Source: WAOL01 sp964399035
Lineage (GTDB): Archaea; Thermoproteota; Thermoprotei_A; Sulfolobales; NBVN01
DNA length: 49,326 nucleotides
Assembly: GCA_964399035.1 (NCBI GenBank)
Contig: CAYNPH010000067.1
Coordinates: 1-49,326, forward strand
Reading direction: 5' to 3'
The notes below the pieces were generated by a model. It worked only from the letters and a program-made list of their open reading frames with translations. It was not told the DNA's origin and did no database searches. Position numbers and translations under genes: made by a program. This document shows positions 1 through 8,116 of this stretch, one piece after another. The stretch's first letter is position 1. Each line of letters starts with the position of its first letter.

Positions 1-245
1 AGAGAAGATAAGAATGTACGCCATGCACAACTTTCAATTCATTCTTTGTTGATACGTGAATACGCCCTCCTCAGCCTCGATTGCAACACTATAACTTTCA
101 ATTCATTCTTTGTTGATACTGAGCGTCAGCAGATATGATGATACTGTAGACCCGCCAGCTTTCAATTCATTCTTTGTTGATACTTAAAGAGGTGGATGGA
201 GGTGGCTGAGGTTATCAAATCTTTCAATTCATTCTTTGTTGATAC
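1..245 (-). CRISPR. CRISPR array (four repeats visible, runs off the left edge)
   Basis: Four identical 25-bp repeats lie at 31-55, 95-119, 159-183 and 221-245. They are separated by unique spacers of 39, 39 and 37 bp, and bases 1-30 are part of a further spacer. Read on the minus strand the repeat begins GTATCAAC and ends ATTGAAAG, the usual 3' end of crenarchaeal repeats, so the crRNA strand is minus and the repeat at 221-245 is leader-proximal. An AT-rich leader with a TATA box lies directly to its right. No repeat degeneration is visible, as expected at the leader end. No cas genes are in the window, so the subtype cannot be set. Confidence 0.97.
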
Positions 246-394
246 CGAATACTTATATACCCCCTTTATAAATAAGGCTTTCCCTTAACCCACTTCCACG
301 CGTGAGCACCATGAGAACACCATTGGAAGTAGTTACTAGGGGAGCGATCCACGCGTGGAACTTCCAGAAATGAATGTTGATTCATGTTTTATTG
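246..394 (-). promoter_or_regulatory. CRISPR leader with TATA box and dyads
   Basis: This stretch separates the first repeat from the end of the neighbouring gene. On the minus strand a TATA-like element (TTTATAAA, 265-272) lies about 20-25 nt before the first repeat, placing the transcript start at or in repeat 1. Further upstream CTTCCACGCGT at 293-303 is mirrored by ACGCGTGGAA at 351-360, and CCACGCGTGG at 349-358 is itself a palindrome. ACTTCCA (292-298) is also mirrored by TGGAAGT (324-330). These could be adaptation-protein or regulator sites; that role is inferred. Confidence 0.7.
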
Positions 395-2320
395 TTATGG
401 TTTTAGGGGTGTTACTGTGGTTTGTGGTTGTGTTGTGTGTGTTGTTATGTGGTTTGTTATGTCTTTGATTTTTATTGGTGCTGGTGCTGTTGGTGGTAGT
501 GGTTCGGGTGTTACGTGGTTTCCTGTGGTTGGTTGGGTTGCTTGGGCTGGTGTTGTGGTTAGGGTTATGGTGGTTGTGTTGATTTTGCTTGGTGGTAGTT
601 TGGCTACGGTTAGTGTGGTGCTGTGTGCCTGTGTTTCCTGGGTCGCTAGGTATATCGTGTTGTTTTCTGTGGCGATGCTGAATACGTACCCTGGTTCCTG
701 GGGTGAGGCGTTGATGATGTTGCCGTTGCTGTCTAGTGTTAGTAGGTAGGGTGTGGAGTTTATCGTGCCTACCAGTACTGCTCGGTCCTGACCTAGCTTC
801 AGGAGTTCGGGGCGTAGTGGGGTTGTGTTCATTAGCTTGGCTTGCTTAAGCGTTAGGTCAGAACCCAACGTGATTAGCAGTGTTGATGCCTTCGTTTGGG
901 TGCCGTTGATTATGTTTACGAAGGTCATGAGCAAGTACTTATCACCTAGCTTAACGATTGAGGGGGTGATCGCCCCTATCCCGTCGAAGAGGAGGAACCT
1001 GAAGTCCTTGAGGTTCCCGTCGTTGCCGACCCGCGCTATGAGTACGGGGGTCCTCAAAACCTTGGGGAGGACGAGGTTGGCTGGGGGCGGTGGCGGCATG
1101 CACGTCATGATTAGGTCGCCGCCGACCTCCCTGATGGAGCACCAGGTTTCGGCTGGCGTGAGGTTATTGGGTGGGAACCCTATGGAGTACGCCCAAGCCT
1201 TAACGAGGGTGAGGTCACCGCTAAACACTAGGAGTGCGGCGTACGGCGCGTTAAGCCACGTCAGCGTCACGTACACGCGGTCACCTAACGTGGCCACGGA
1301 CCATGAAAGCGTGTCGGGAGGCAGGGTTAGGGCGACCGCCTTAACCACGCTTAAGGCGCTACTTAAGCGTATTAGGATCACCTCACGCGCGGCTAGGTCC
1401 CCCAGCACCAGCAAGTACCCGTTGCTCAGAGAGCTTAACTCCACGCCCCCAGACAAGTAACGCTTAGCTACACTCACGAACACCGCGTTAAGGACCCTGC
1501 CCTCAGGCGATAGCTTAACGACAGCCACGCAACTCACGCCCCCCACATTCGCCGTGCCCGCGACCAGCACGCCCCCATCCTTGAGTGGGAGCAGGGCCGG
1601 GGGAGGAAGGGTTAAGCTGCCGTTCAAGCGTATTGATGCCCTCCAGTAGCGGGTGCTCGCGGCTGAGGCAGGCTTACCGACCTTAAGGAGAATCATGAAT
1701 GAATCCGAAGCGCCTAGGTTCCTGAGGTACGTTAGCTTGACGGCGAGGAGCGCTAGGTTCGGTAGGTGTTGCTGGTAGTAGCATAGGGTCATGTTGACCT
1801 CGCTGACCTCCCCACGCATGGGGAGGCGATGCTGCGACACGGACATCGATGCCGGCCACGACTCATTGGCTACCCACACCGGCATAACATCCACTTCAGT
1901 GCCGTTCGGTAGGGGAGGGCTGAAGGACACGCCCACGTAAACCATGACCGTAGCGTTCCACGCCACCGGCTTAACCCGCCCTACGACCGTGAGGGTAACG
2001 TTCCTCAGGAGGCCTTCGGAGTAGTTCATGCGGGCCACCACCTTAACGGGCGTGTCCGCAGGCACGCCGCTCAAGTCCAGCATAACGGCCCCGGAGGGGG
2101 GCGGGTACCACCAGTCAGGGACGCTGGCGTTAAGCGGTGCTGACTCATTAACCACGACAGTCCTCGTCACGGTCTCAGTCACCACCCTAGCTTGGGGAGG
2201 GTTGAGGGGTGGTGGCGCAGGGATTAACGCGGGGTTCACCCTGAGCGCCACGTCGTAGAGGGTGGCGATCAGGAGGAGCGTTCCGAGCACGATCATCAAC
2301 GCAGGTAAGGCCTTACCCAC
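395..2320 (-). CDS. Secreted, membrane-anchored beta-repeat protein
   Basis: About 641 residues. A hydrophobic N-terminal segment (about residues 8-28) is followed by a Pro/Thr-rich linker and a long body of beta-strand-like repeats resembling a propeller (recurrent GD+VYL/LVLGD turns). It ends in a Thr/Pro-rich tail of about 60 residues typical of crenarchaeal surface proteins. I recognise no enzyme family. I place the start at GTG 2320, because GAGAGGTG lies a few bases upstream; a TTG at 2338 would also be in frame. The start overlaps the stop of the upstream membrane protein by 8 nt, so the two are translationally coupled and probably act together at the cell envelope. Confidence 0.75.
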   Translation of the reverse strand: MGKALPALMIVLGTLLLIATLYDVALRVNPALIPAPPPLNPPQARVVTETVTRTVVVNESAPLNASVPDWWYPPPSGAVMLDLSGVPADTPVKVVARMNYSEGLLRNVTLTVVGRVKPVAWNATVMVYVGVSFSPPLPNGTEVDVMPVWVANESWPASMSVSQHRLPMRGEVSEVNMTLCYYQQHLPNLALLAVKLTYLRNLGASDSFMILLKVGKPASAASTRYWRASIRLNGSLTLPPPALLPLKDGGVLVAGTANVGGVSCVAVVKLSPEGRVLNAVFVSVAKRYLSGGVELSSLSNGYLLVLGDLAAREVILIRLSSALSVVKAVALTLPPDTLSWSVATLGDRVYVTLTWLNAPYAALLVFSGDLTLVKAWAYSIGFPPNNLTPAETWCSIREVGGDLIMTCMPPPPPANLVLPKVLRTPVLIARVGNDGNLKDFRFLLFDGIGAITPSIVKLGDKYLLMTFVNIINGTQTKASTLLITLGSDLTLKQAKLMNTTPLRPELLKLGQDRAVLVGTINSTPYLLTLDSNGNIINASPQEPGYVFSIATENNTIYLATQETQAHSTTLTVAKLPPSKINTTTITLTTTPAQATQPTTGNHVTPEPLPPTAPAPIKIKDITNHITTHTTQPQTTVTPLKP

Positions 2321-3296
2321 GCTCACCACCTCTCGCAACGCTTAACCCGTAAATAATGAGTATGAGGGAGAAGAGTATGCTGACGACGTTAATGAGGCTT
2401 AACTTACCCAGCAACCCATTCACGAGTGAGGAAGCCTTAGCGATGAGGTAGAGGATGGGTGGGGGGCCGTGGAAGCGTTGCTGAGGGACCCCCGAGTAAG
2501 GGTTAGGCCCTCCCTCCACGGGAGGTGCTGGGGTGGGCGGGGAGACCACCGTGACGCTCACGCCGTGACGCGCCAACTCAGGCAGGTTAAGCACGGCATT
2601 ACCTAGCTTAGTGACGGCTAGCACCGTCTCCCTAACCACCTCCTCAACCACGCCGCTGATGGTGAGCCCTCCCCTTAGACCGAGCGTTAGTTGGGATCCG
2701 TTAACCTCAACGAACCTAAGCACGTCCCTAATCCCGACCTCCACGTAACCAAGGCCGGAAGGGACGTAAGCCCTCTCACCCTCCAGTAAGGGAGCGCCGC
2801 CGTACCCGAGGGAAGCAGGGACCACGTAAGTCAACGCTAGGAACGCAGCACCAAGCAACGCCGCCACCAGGGCTAAGAGGAGTAAGGGCGACTTCCGCAG
2901 GCTGACGCCGCCGGGCCCGCTAACCACTACCTTCCTCACGCTCGCTAGGCCAGCCATGAGTAACGCGCCCGCAACCTCAAGGGTGACGAACGCCGGTAAG
3001 TCACCCCTCACGAGGGTGAGGGTGCCCAGCACGATTAACGCGGCCCCCAACCAGCATACCTTAAGACCCTCACTCAGCAACCACCACAGAGAGAGGTAGA
3101 GGAAGCCGAAGGCAACGGCGCAAGCAAGGAAAACCACTATCCCCAGGAGGAAGAACGCTTGAGGACCCCACCCAAGGACAAGGAGCACGGAAAGCCCCCT
3201 AAGGGCTAGGTAAAGACCTATGAACCCACCTACGAAGACGGCGGCGCTCAGCGCGAGGCTGGCCTCATTAACCTCGTTACTGGGGCTTGTAGTCAC
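2313..3296 (-). CDS. Polytopic membrane protein, unknown
   Basis: 327 residues. Four or five hydrophobic segments fill the first 165 residues. An extracellular-looking domain of about 130 residues follows, with a Pro-rich stretch near residues 245-275, and a final transmembrane helix (about 300-318) ends in RGGERG. No known family is evident. GTG at 3296 is the likely start: on the minus strand CTTATAATT at about 3321-3329 lies about 25 nt upstream, which would give a leaderless mRNA. It is the first gene of a two-gene operon with the downstream secreted protein, whose start it overlaps. Confidence 0.7.
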   Translation of the reverse strand: MTTSPSNEVNEASLALSAAVFVGGFIGLYLALRGLSVLLVLGWGPQAFFLLGIVVFLACAVAFGFLYLSLWWLLSEGLKVCWLGAALIVLGTLTLVRGDLPAFVTLEVAGALLMAGLASVRKVVVSGPGGVSLRKSPLLLLALVAALLGAAFLALTYVVPASLGYGGAPLLEGERAYVPSGLGYVEVGIRDVLRFVEVNGSQLTLGLRGGLTISGVVEEVVRETVLAVTKLGNAVLNLPELARHGVSVTVVSPPTPAPPVEGGPNPYSGVPQQRFHGPPPILYLIAKASSLVNGLLGKLSLINVVSILFSLILIIYGLSVARGGERG

Positions 3297-3339
3297 AATT
3301 AATTAGTTACTTGTCGACAATTATAAGTGAGTCTGTTAT

Positions 3340-4971
3340 TCAAGAACCCCCGGTAGCTCCCCCCACCTCCCTGTAGTGCTTTGCTTTCTTAAGCGATTCC
3401 TCCTTCTTCTTGCGGTGCGTGAAGTGTATGTCTACCGGGTGCTGCGGTGTTAGGCCCGCCCTCTCCTTCACTCTCCTCTCGACGTTCCTCTCCTCTTCAG
3501 GGCTCTTGGGCGGGTTCTCCGTGACCACCAGTATGTCTACGTCGTGGGCCGCGTGTTCCTCGCCCCTAGCTATGCTGCCCACTAAGTAGATCTCGGCGTC
3601 CCTGAATTCCTGCCTTAGGTGATGGATTAGCCTAGGCACCCACTCGAACCACCTCCTAATGTTCTCCTCCCTCTGCTTCAGGCGGTGGTCCACGTACTCG
3701 GCTATCTCCCTGCCCGTGAGCTTCCTGTACAGGTACTCGATGGTGAAGGACGAGGCAAGAATTACCGCGAAGACAACGAGCTTCTCCGGCGCTATCGTCG
3801 CCATCCTGTAGGTTAGGATGGCTAGGGCCGCGGCCGTAGCCCCCGCACCCACACACGCCACCGCCGGGTTCACCCTCGCCTCCCTCCTGAGCTTTAGGGC
3901 GGCTAGGTTAACGGTCAGGAATATTAGGAGGAAGCCGCCGCTACCTGCCGCCGATATCTCCTCTAGGTCCGCGGTGTTCGCGAGCACTAGGGAGGCCAGC
4001 GAGATCATTATTAAGCCCTCGTAAGCCTGCCTCCAGATGGGCTTCTCAACTGCCTTAGGTAGTTGACCGTACTTAGCAACCATGTAGGAGGCCCTAGCGG
4101 TTCCGTAGAGGGTCGCGTTGATCGCCGAGCTAGTCGACGCTAGGGCGGCCGCAGCCACCAACACGAAGCCAACCTCCCCTAGGGAGGGCTTGGCCGCCAT
4201 GGCTAGGGCGTAGTCCCTCGCCTTAATGATCACGTCGTACGGCAGGTTCCCGACCGTCACTACGGCTACGAGGACGTAAACCGTTATCACGACCAGCACG
4301 GCCGCGTAGAACGCCTTGGGGAGGACGTCCGGGTCCTCAACGTCCTGCCCGGCATTAGCTATTAGCTCGAAGCCCTCGTACGCGAGGAATATGATCATGC
4401 CCCCAGCAACCAAGCTGACGGGGCCGGGCCAGTTACTCGGCGCTAGCCTGCCCCAGTCAACGAAGAGCATCCCGGCACCAACAACGAGGATCAGCACCGC
4501 CAGCTTGAACCCCACTAACGCGTCCTCAGCCCTACCCGAAACGACCGCCCCCAAAGCGTTAACCGCCGTGAACGCCGCTATGACGAGCGTTATTAACGCG
4601 TGCTTAATGAGGGGGTTCGAACCGACTAAGCTGGCGCCGTAGCTCCCGAAGGCGTAGGAGTACAGGGAGATCATAACGACGTAGGAGGCGAGGAGCATGA
4701 CGTTAAGCCCGCCTGAGAGCACCCCAGTGCCGAACGCCCTCACGAGGAACTCGATCGTGCCTCCCTCACTCGGGTACCTCCTAGATAACTTAGCGTAGGA
4801 GTACGCGGTGGCTAACGCGATAAGGCCTGCGAGAAGGAACGCGACGGGGGCGCCGCCGTGGGAGAGCTGAATGCTTAGGCCGAGGACGGCGAAGATGCCG
4901 CCCCCAATCATCCCTCCCACACCTATGCTGAAAGCCTCCCAGAAACCTATCTTACCCTCCCTACGCCCCAA
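3340..4971 (-). CDS. APC-family amino-acid permease with C-terminal nucleotidyltransferase domain
   Basis: 543 residues. Residues 1-420 form an APC-superfamily permease of about 12 helices; the TM1 glycine motif is visible as GVGGMIGGGIF at about residues 17-27. After a charged helical linker there is a separate domain with the minimal nucleotidyltransferase signature: GSIARG at 465-470, the acidic pair D477/D479 in HDVDILVV, and a third acid at D514 (HPVDIHF). That is the GS-DxD-D pattern of MNT-type enzymes, normally soluble partners of HEPN proteins. The reading frame is continuous. TTG 4971 is likely the start, with a TATA element (about 5000-5008) upstream. The permease presumably imports amino acids; the role of the cytoplasmic transferase domain (self- or transporter-nucleotidylation, regulation) is inferred. 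Confidence 0.85.
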   Translation of the reverse strand: MGRREGKIGFWEAFSIGVGGMIGGGIFAVLGLSIQLSHGGAPVAFLLAGLIALATAYSYAKLSRRYPSEGGTIEFLVRAFGTGVLSGGLNVMLLASYVVMISLYSYAFGSYGASLVGSNPLIKHALITLVIAAFTAVNALGAVVSGRAEDALVGFKLAVLILVVGAGMLFVDWGRLAPSNWPGPVSLVAGGMIIFLAYEGFELIANAGQDVEDPDVLPKAFYAAVLVVITVYVLVAVVTVGNLPYDVIIKARDYALAMAAKPSLGEVGFVLVAAAALASTSSAINATLYGTARASYMVAKYGQLPKAVEKPIWRQAYEGLIMISLASLVLANTADLEEISAAGSGGFLLIFLTVNLAALKLRREARVNPAVACVGAGATAAALAILTYRMATIAPEKLVVFAVILASSFTIEYLYRKLTGREIAEYVDHRLKQREENIRRWFEWVPRLIHHLRQEFRDAEIYLVGSIARGEEHAAHDVDILVVTENPPKSPEEERNVERRVKERAGLTPQHPVDIHFTHRKKKEESLKKAKHYREVGGATGGS

Positions 4972-5049
4972 AGCAAACCACTGAGCTATGATTCCGCAAC
5001 TAACTAATAAATCGGTTAATCAAGGAAAAAGCAGGGACGCGTCACTCCA

Positions 5050-5460
5050 CTACGATGACGCGTGAACCTGGATTACGACCTGACGTAAGTGGTTCTGCAC
5101 GGGCCTCGTCTCAAGGAAGTAGATGCCGTAGCCCGGTGGGAGGACTAACCCGCCCCCGACGATGGGCACCGCCTTGAGGGTCGATAGGGCGGTCGAGCGT
5201 AGGTGCGCGTACGCGTTCCCATGCTCCCAAGGCTCACCCTCAGGCACCGCGGGGAAGAGCCTCTCAACACACCTGACCACGTCCCCGACGCCGTCCTTAC
5301 TAGCGATGATTAGTGCTGGCGTCGCACCCTTAGCCGAGACCCACGCCACCCCCTCAAGCACCCCTAACGCCTTAACGACGCTCTCCAACGCGTCGGTTAG
5401 GTCGTAGATGCCTGAGGGCCCGTTAGTCCTGAACCTCAGCACCGCCGTGAATACCTTCAA
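5050..5460 (-). CDS. YjbQ/UPF0047-like protein, second of a pair
   Basis: 136 residues matching the YjbQ (UPF0047) fold along its length: an N-terminal strand and a 'DLTDALESVV' helix, then WEHGNAYAHLRS (the family's H..xN.xAHL.S segment), then GGLVLPPGYGIYFLE in place of the usual G.L.LGTWQ.I.L.E. The T/N-EYEPG segment that precedes the helix in canonical members is replaced by PALIIASKDGV. YjbQ proteins have been reported to show weak thiamine-phosphate synthase activity; the true role is unclear. ATG 5460 lies inside the end of the upstream paralogue (38-nt overlap), indicating coupling. Confidence 0.75.
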   Translation of the reverse strand: MKVFTAVLRFRTNGPSGIYDLTDALESVVKALGVLEGVAWVSAKGATPALIIASKDGVGDVVRCVERLFPAVPEGEPWEHGNAYAHLRSTALSTLKAVPIVGGGLVLPPGYGIYFLETRPVQNHLRQVVIQVHASS

Positions 5461-5830
5461 GGGTTACCAGCACCTCCTTAACCCCTGCCCTCCTGGAGAG
5501 GTCAACCAGGACGAACCTCTTGAAAGTGCCTAGCGCCACCTCCCCGTTAACGACTGGCGCGGCCGCGAACTTACCTACGAGGGCCTCAGCTAGGGCGGGG
5601 TTAGTGCCGCAGTACTCCCTAATAACCCTCTCCAGGTCCTTCATGAGTCCGGGCTCGTACTCGATCATCGTCACGGAGCACCCGGGTTCCGGGGTGAATA
5701 CCGCCACTAAACCCTCCCTTAGCCCCTCAACACGCACCACGTCCTTAACTACCTCCGTTAAGTCCTCCACGCCGTACCCGCTTGACTTGATCCTCACCTT
5801 AACGACCTTAACTAGGATCTCGCCACTCAC
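5423..5830 (-). CDS. YjbQ/UPF0047-like protein, first of a pair
   Basis: About 135 residues. The diagnostic family segment MIEYEPGLMKDL is intact, and the C-terminal part follows the YjbQ pattern (NGEVALGTFKRFVLVDL). The histidine-bearing segment (H...DNAHAHL) is missing and replaced by CGTNPALAEALVG, so the putative catalytic histidines are gone. GTG 5830 is preferred as start: on the minus strand GGGGGAGGTG ends 6 nt before it, whereas upstream TTG/ATG codons have no such site. It overlaps the downstream paralogue, which keeps the histidines but has lost EYEPG. Canonical YjbQ is a trimer, so a mixed oligomer is plausible. Confidence 0.75.
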   Translation of the reverse strand: MSGEILVKVVKVRIKSSGYGVEDLTEVVKDVVRVEGLREGLVAVFTPEPGCSVTMIEYEPGLMKDLERVIREYCGTNPALAEALVGKFAAAPVVNGEVALGTFKRFVLVDLSRRAGVKEVLVTLEGIHGGAEVQD

Positions 5831-5879
5831 GCGCAACCACCTCCCCCAACGAACCATCAATGATTAAGGACGTCGTGAA

Positions 5880-5887
5880 GTATATAC
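5880..5887 (+). promoter_or_regulatory. TATA box of the superoxide reductase gene
   Basis: GTATATAC lies in the 100-bp divergent gap between the YjbQ pair and the superoxide reductase. It predicts transcription start near 5910 and a short leader before ATG 5933. Because TATATA is nearly symmetric it could also serve the leftward YjbQ transcript, whose start is about 50 nt away. Confidence 0.5.
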
Positions 5888-5932
5888 GTTACCCTTATTA
5901 GTTTTCCTAACAACTAATGTTAGGGATTAAAC

Positions 5933-6307
5933 ATGTTCAGGATCGGAAACCTAATCAACACGCGGGACACAGCTAAGGGACCCGCACTAGCTAAGGTCGA
6001 GTCCCACACCCCGAAAATAGAGGCGCCCGACACGGTCAAGGCGGGGGAGCCGTTCAAGGTGAGGGTCAAGGTAGGGCCCCACCCATCAACGCCCGAGCAC
6101 CACATAAGCGAGGTAACCATATACTTCAGCAAGGAAGGCAAGCCATTCAACCCAGCGAAGGTCGCGACCATAGTCTTCGAACCAGGCGTCACGGAGCCGG
6201 AAGCCGAGATAATCATGAAGGTCGACGCGCCCGGAACGATCCACGCGGTAGCGTACTGCAACCTCCACGGACTCTGGGAAGGAACCAAGGAAGTAAGGAT
6301 CGAGTGA
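5933..6307 (+). CDS. sor: Superoxide reductase (neelaredoxin type)
   Basis: 124 residues, the size of single-domain class II superoxide reductases. It reduces superoxide to hydrogen peroxide at a mononuclear iron centre in the cytoplasm. The expected ligands are present: H25, H50 (GPHP), H56 (PEHH), C109 and H112 (CNLHGLW). E23, which corresponds to the sixth-ligand glutamate, is also present. The lysine that normally sits between that glutamate and the first histidine (E-K-H) is serine here (E23-S24-H25). It has its own TATA box and starts at ATG 5933. No rubredoxin gene is adjacent, so the electron donor is not visible. Confidence 0.93.
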   Translation: MFRIGNLINTRDTAKGPALAKVESHTPKIEAPDTVKAGEPFKVRVKVGPHPSTPEHHISEVTIYFSKEGKPFNPAKVATIVFEPGVTEPEAEIIMKVDAPGTIHAVAYCNLHGLWEGTKEVRIE

Positions 6308-6341
6308 GGCACCCGCTAGCTAGGGCCTGCACGGGGGCGGG

Positions 6342-6734
6342 GTGACGGTGGCCCGCAACCGCGTTAAGGACGCTGGAGTACCTAAGCACGTGACGAGGGC
6401 TTTAGAGAGGCTCGTCAACACGTACAACAAGTACCACTCGCCGGAAGCGACCGCGAGCCTCGAGAGGGTGGAGCCCCTCAAGCCCGAGGATGACTTGTAC
6501 TTAGCTAAGGTGGTGTTCAGGGGGAGCTTCTGCGCTACGTGCGGCGTGAGGGACTGGGTTGAGGACCTAGCCTACCTGGGGGAGCCCCTAGGAGTCGAGG
6601 CTAGGTTGGAGGAGATGGTGGAGCCCGAAGGCAGCGGCGATGAGCGCGTAGGGTACTTCATCGTTAGGGTGCCCACCCCGCCCCGGGTAGGTAGTGAGGT
6701 GAGGGGAAGTGAAGGAGGGTGCGGAGAGCGTTAA
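6342..6734 (+). CDS. Conserved-looking small protein with FCATCG motif
   Basis: About 130 residues, not recognised. A Lys/Arg-rich N-terminal helix region is followed by a mixed alpha/beta part containing FCATCG, a CxxC that could bind metal or be redox active, and a flexible Gly/Arg-rich tail. The start is uncertain: GTG 6342 is the longest option, but GTG 6348 is better spaced from GGGGCGGGG. The 3' end overlaps the next gene by 26 nt. Lying 35 nt after superoxide reductase, it may belong to the same transcript and an oxidative-stress context; this is inference. Confidence 0.6.
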   Translation: MTVARNRVKDAGVPKHVTRALERLVNTYNKYHSPEATASLERVEPLKPEDDLYLAKVVFRGSFCATCGVRDWVEDLAYLGEPLGVEARLEEMVEPEGSGDERVGYFIVRVPTPPRVGSEVRGSEGGCGER

Positions 6735-7233
6735 GCCCCTCATCAGGCTGATGGGTTCCTACGCCGCCGTCATGGCCGTCACAGCCTTAGCTATCGGTGT
6801 CCTCTACCGTGAGGTCAGTAAGGCGTACCTAGCGGGCGTGCCGTTGAGCGACGCCATCACAGCCTCCTACTACCTAAGCGTGGCGCACGGCCACACCTTC
6901 ATGGTCGGGGTACTCATACCCGCAGCCCTAGCCACGCTAACCTACGTCGCCGTCAAGCTAGGTGGCGAGTTAAGCCTGAAGTCAGCTAGGAGGGCATTCA
7001 CGGTGTACGCCGCGGGGTCCCTGATGGCGCTGGCCCTACTCATCTACAAGGGCTTAGGTGTGGTGGTAGCGTACGGCTCGAACCCGGCCGCCGGGCTTGA
7101 CGCGGCGGACAACACGCTGTTCCTGGGGAGCCACGCCCTTAGGGAGTCCCTCTACGGTACCGCCCACCTACTCCTGGGGATCGGGCTGGCGTGGTACGCG
7201 GCACTGCTGATTAAGGCGTTCAGGAAGGCTTAA
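6709..7233 (+). CDS. Four-helix membrane protein, DUF2871-like
   Basis: 174 residues with four hydrophobic segments (about 10-30, 48-75, 92-112 and 140-168). The second helix begins AHGHTFMVG, a His-rich signature resembling the HxH...G motif of DUF2871 proteins, and the last helix contains ESLYGTAHLLLG. Paired histidines in helices raise the possibility of haem or metal binding, but this is not shown. The start GTG 6709 lies just after GAGGGGAA inside the preceding gene. It is probably co-transcribed with superoxide reductase and the FCATCG protein. Confidence 0.6.
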   Translation: MKEGAESVKPLIRLMGSYAAVMAVTALAIGVLYREVSKAYLAGVPLSDAITASYYLSVAHGHTFMVGVLIPAALATLTYVAVKLGGELSLKSARRAFTVYAAGSLMALALLIYKGLGVVVAYGSNPAAGLDAADNTLFLGSHALRESLYGTAHLLLGIGLAWYAALLIKAFRKA

Positions 7234-7345
7234 GCTCAAGCCGCTCTTTAACCTGAAGTTGCTTAGTCAGGGCTTCCTTCCCTTTTAAGAGGAGTGCTTA
7301 AATACTTGAGGATTAATTCACTTAAGGTGGGCGGAGCTGAACGCG

Positions 7346-8056
7346 TTGAGTCAGCAATCACGGGCCCCAGCAGGTGACGTCGCCGCGTTCGCGGAGGGCG
7401 TGAATCACCTGAAGGTCGCGGCGATAATCATGATCGCCGCAACGGTGCTCACAGGCGTCGGGGCCTTAGCGTCCGTGATGACCTTCATCAGCTCCTTCAC
7501 CTCATCACCCGTTAAGGCGATAACTATGATCTTCGGGGGAGTCGCGGTCGCTGGCGCCGTGGGCGGCATCCTAGTGCTTGCCGCGACCCTCCACCTGTTT
7601 AAAGCCTTCAACAGGCTGAGGGACTTCAGCCCCGAGAGGTTCGGCACGACAGCGACGATCGTTAAGGTTGGGTTCCTAGCCTACGGGTTGATGGGCGTGA
7701 TTACCCCCATAGCCATGTGCGCTACCGTATCGCAGGTGGTGGGCACGACCCCGGGCTTCGCAGTCATGCAGCAGGTCGTCGGGACCCTGCAGACCCTGAG
7801 TGTGCTGCTATTCATAGCTAAGGCGGCGGCGATGGTGGGGATCGGTCTGGGGACGTACCACATATACTCGGTGACGGACGAGGGCCTCTTCCTAGGCGCG
7901 GCCATACTCTTCTTCATAGCCATATTCGTGCCGATCCTAGCGCTGATCGGGTGGATACTCATAATCGTGGGGGCAGGCAACGCCGTGAGCAAGGTGAGGG
8001 CGACGTGCGGAGGCCAAGGGCGTGAGGCGGTGGAGCCAGTAGCGCCCTCAACCTAA
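7346..8056 (+). CDS. DUF973-type membrane protein
   Basis: 236 residues, an archaeal multi-helix membrane protein of the DUF973 type. It has an N-terminal 'EGVNHLKVAAIIMI' segment, about five hydrophobic helices, GTYHIYSVTDEG before the last pair of helices, and a short polar tail. No function is known for the family. The likely start is TTG 7346, following GGTGGGCGG. A TATA-like GCTTAAATAC at about 7294-7303 gives it its own promoter. It converges with the KaiC-type gene on the other strand, leaving a 60-bp gap with a short T-rich run. Confidence 0.7.
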   Translation: MSQQSRAPAGDVAAFAEGVNHLKVAAIIMIAATVLTGVGALASVMTFISSFTSSPVKAITMIFGGVAVAGAVGGILVLAATLHLFKAFNRLRDFSPERFGTTATIVKVGFLAYGLMGVITPIAMCATVSQVVGTTPGFAVMQQVVGTLQTLSVLLFIAKAAAMVGIGLGTYHIYSVTDEGLFLGAAILFFIAIFVPILALIGWILIIVGAGNAVSKVRATCGGQGREAVEPVAPST

Positions 8057-8116
8057 CGTTAAGTGAGCCCGCGTTGCGTCGAGGAAGAAATTAGTTGGGG
8101 TTCTTTTACCTTAACC

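Noticed and set aside
384..749. 121-codon open frame on the plus strand, Val/Gly-rich
   Set aside because: It is antisense to the Thr/Pro-rich tail of the secreted protein; the biased composition of that tail explains the open frame.
825..1460. 211-codon open frame on the plus strand
   Set aside because: Antisense to the body of the secreted protein, with no domain and no start signals; it is a shadow of GC-rich coding.
3340..4971. Permease and nucleotidyltransferase as two genes joined by error
   Set aside because: The frame is uninterrupted through a plausible helical linker, and I see no stop, strong start or ribosome-binding site at the junction.
5050..5830. The YjbQ pair as one gene broken by a frameshift
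   Set aside because: Each frame contains its own N-terminal and C-terminal family segments, so they are two full-length paralogues, not halves.
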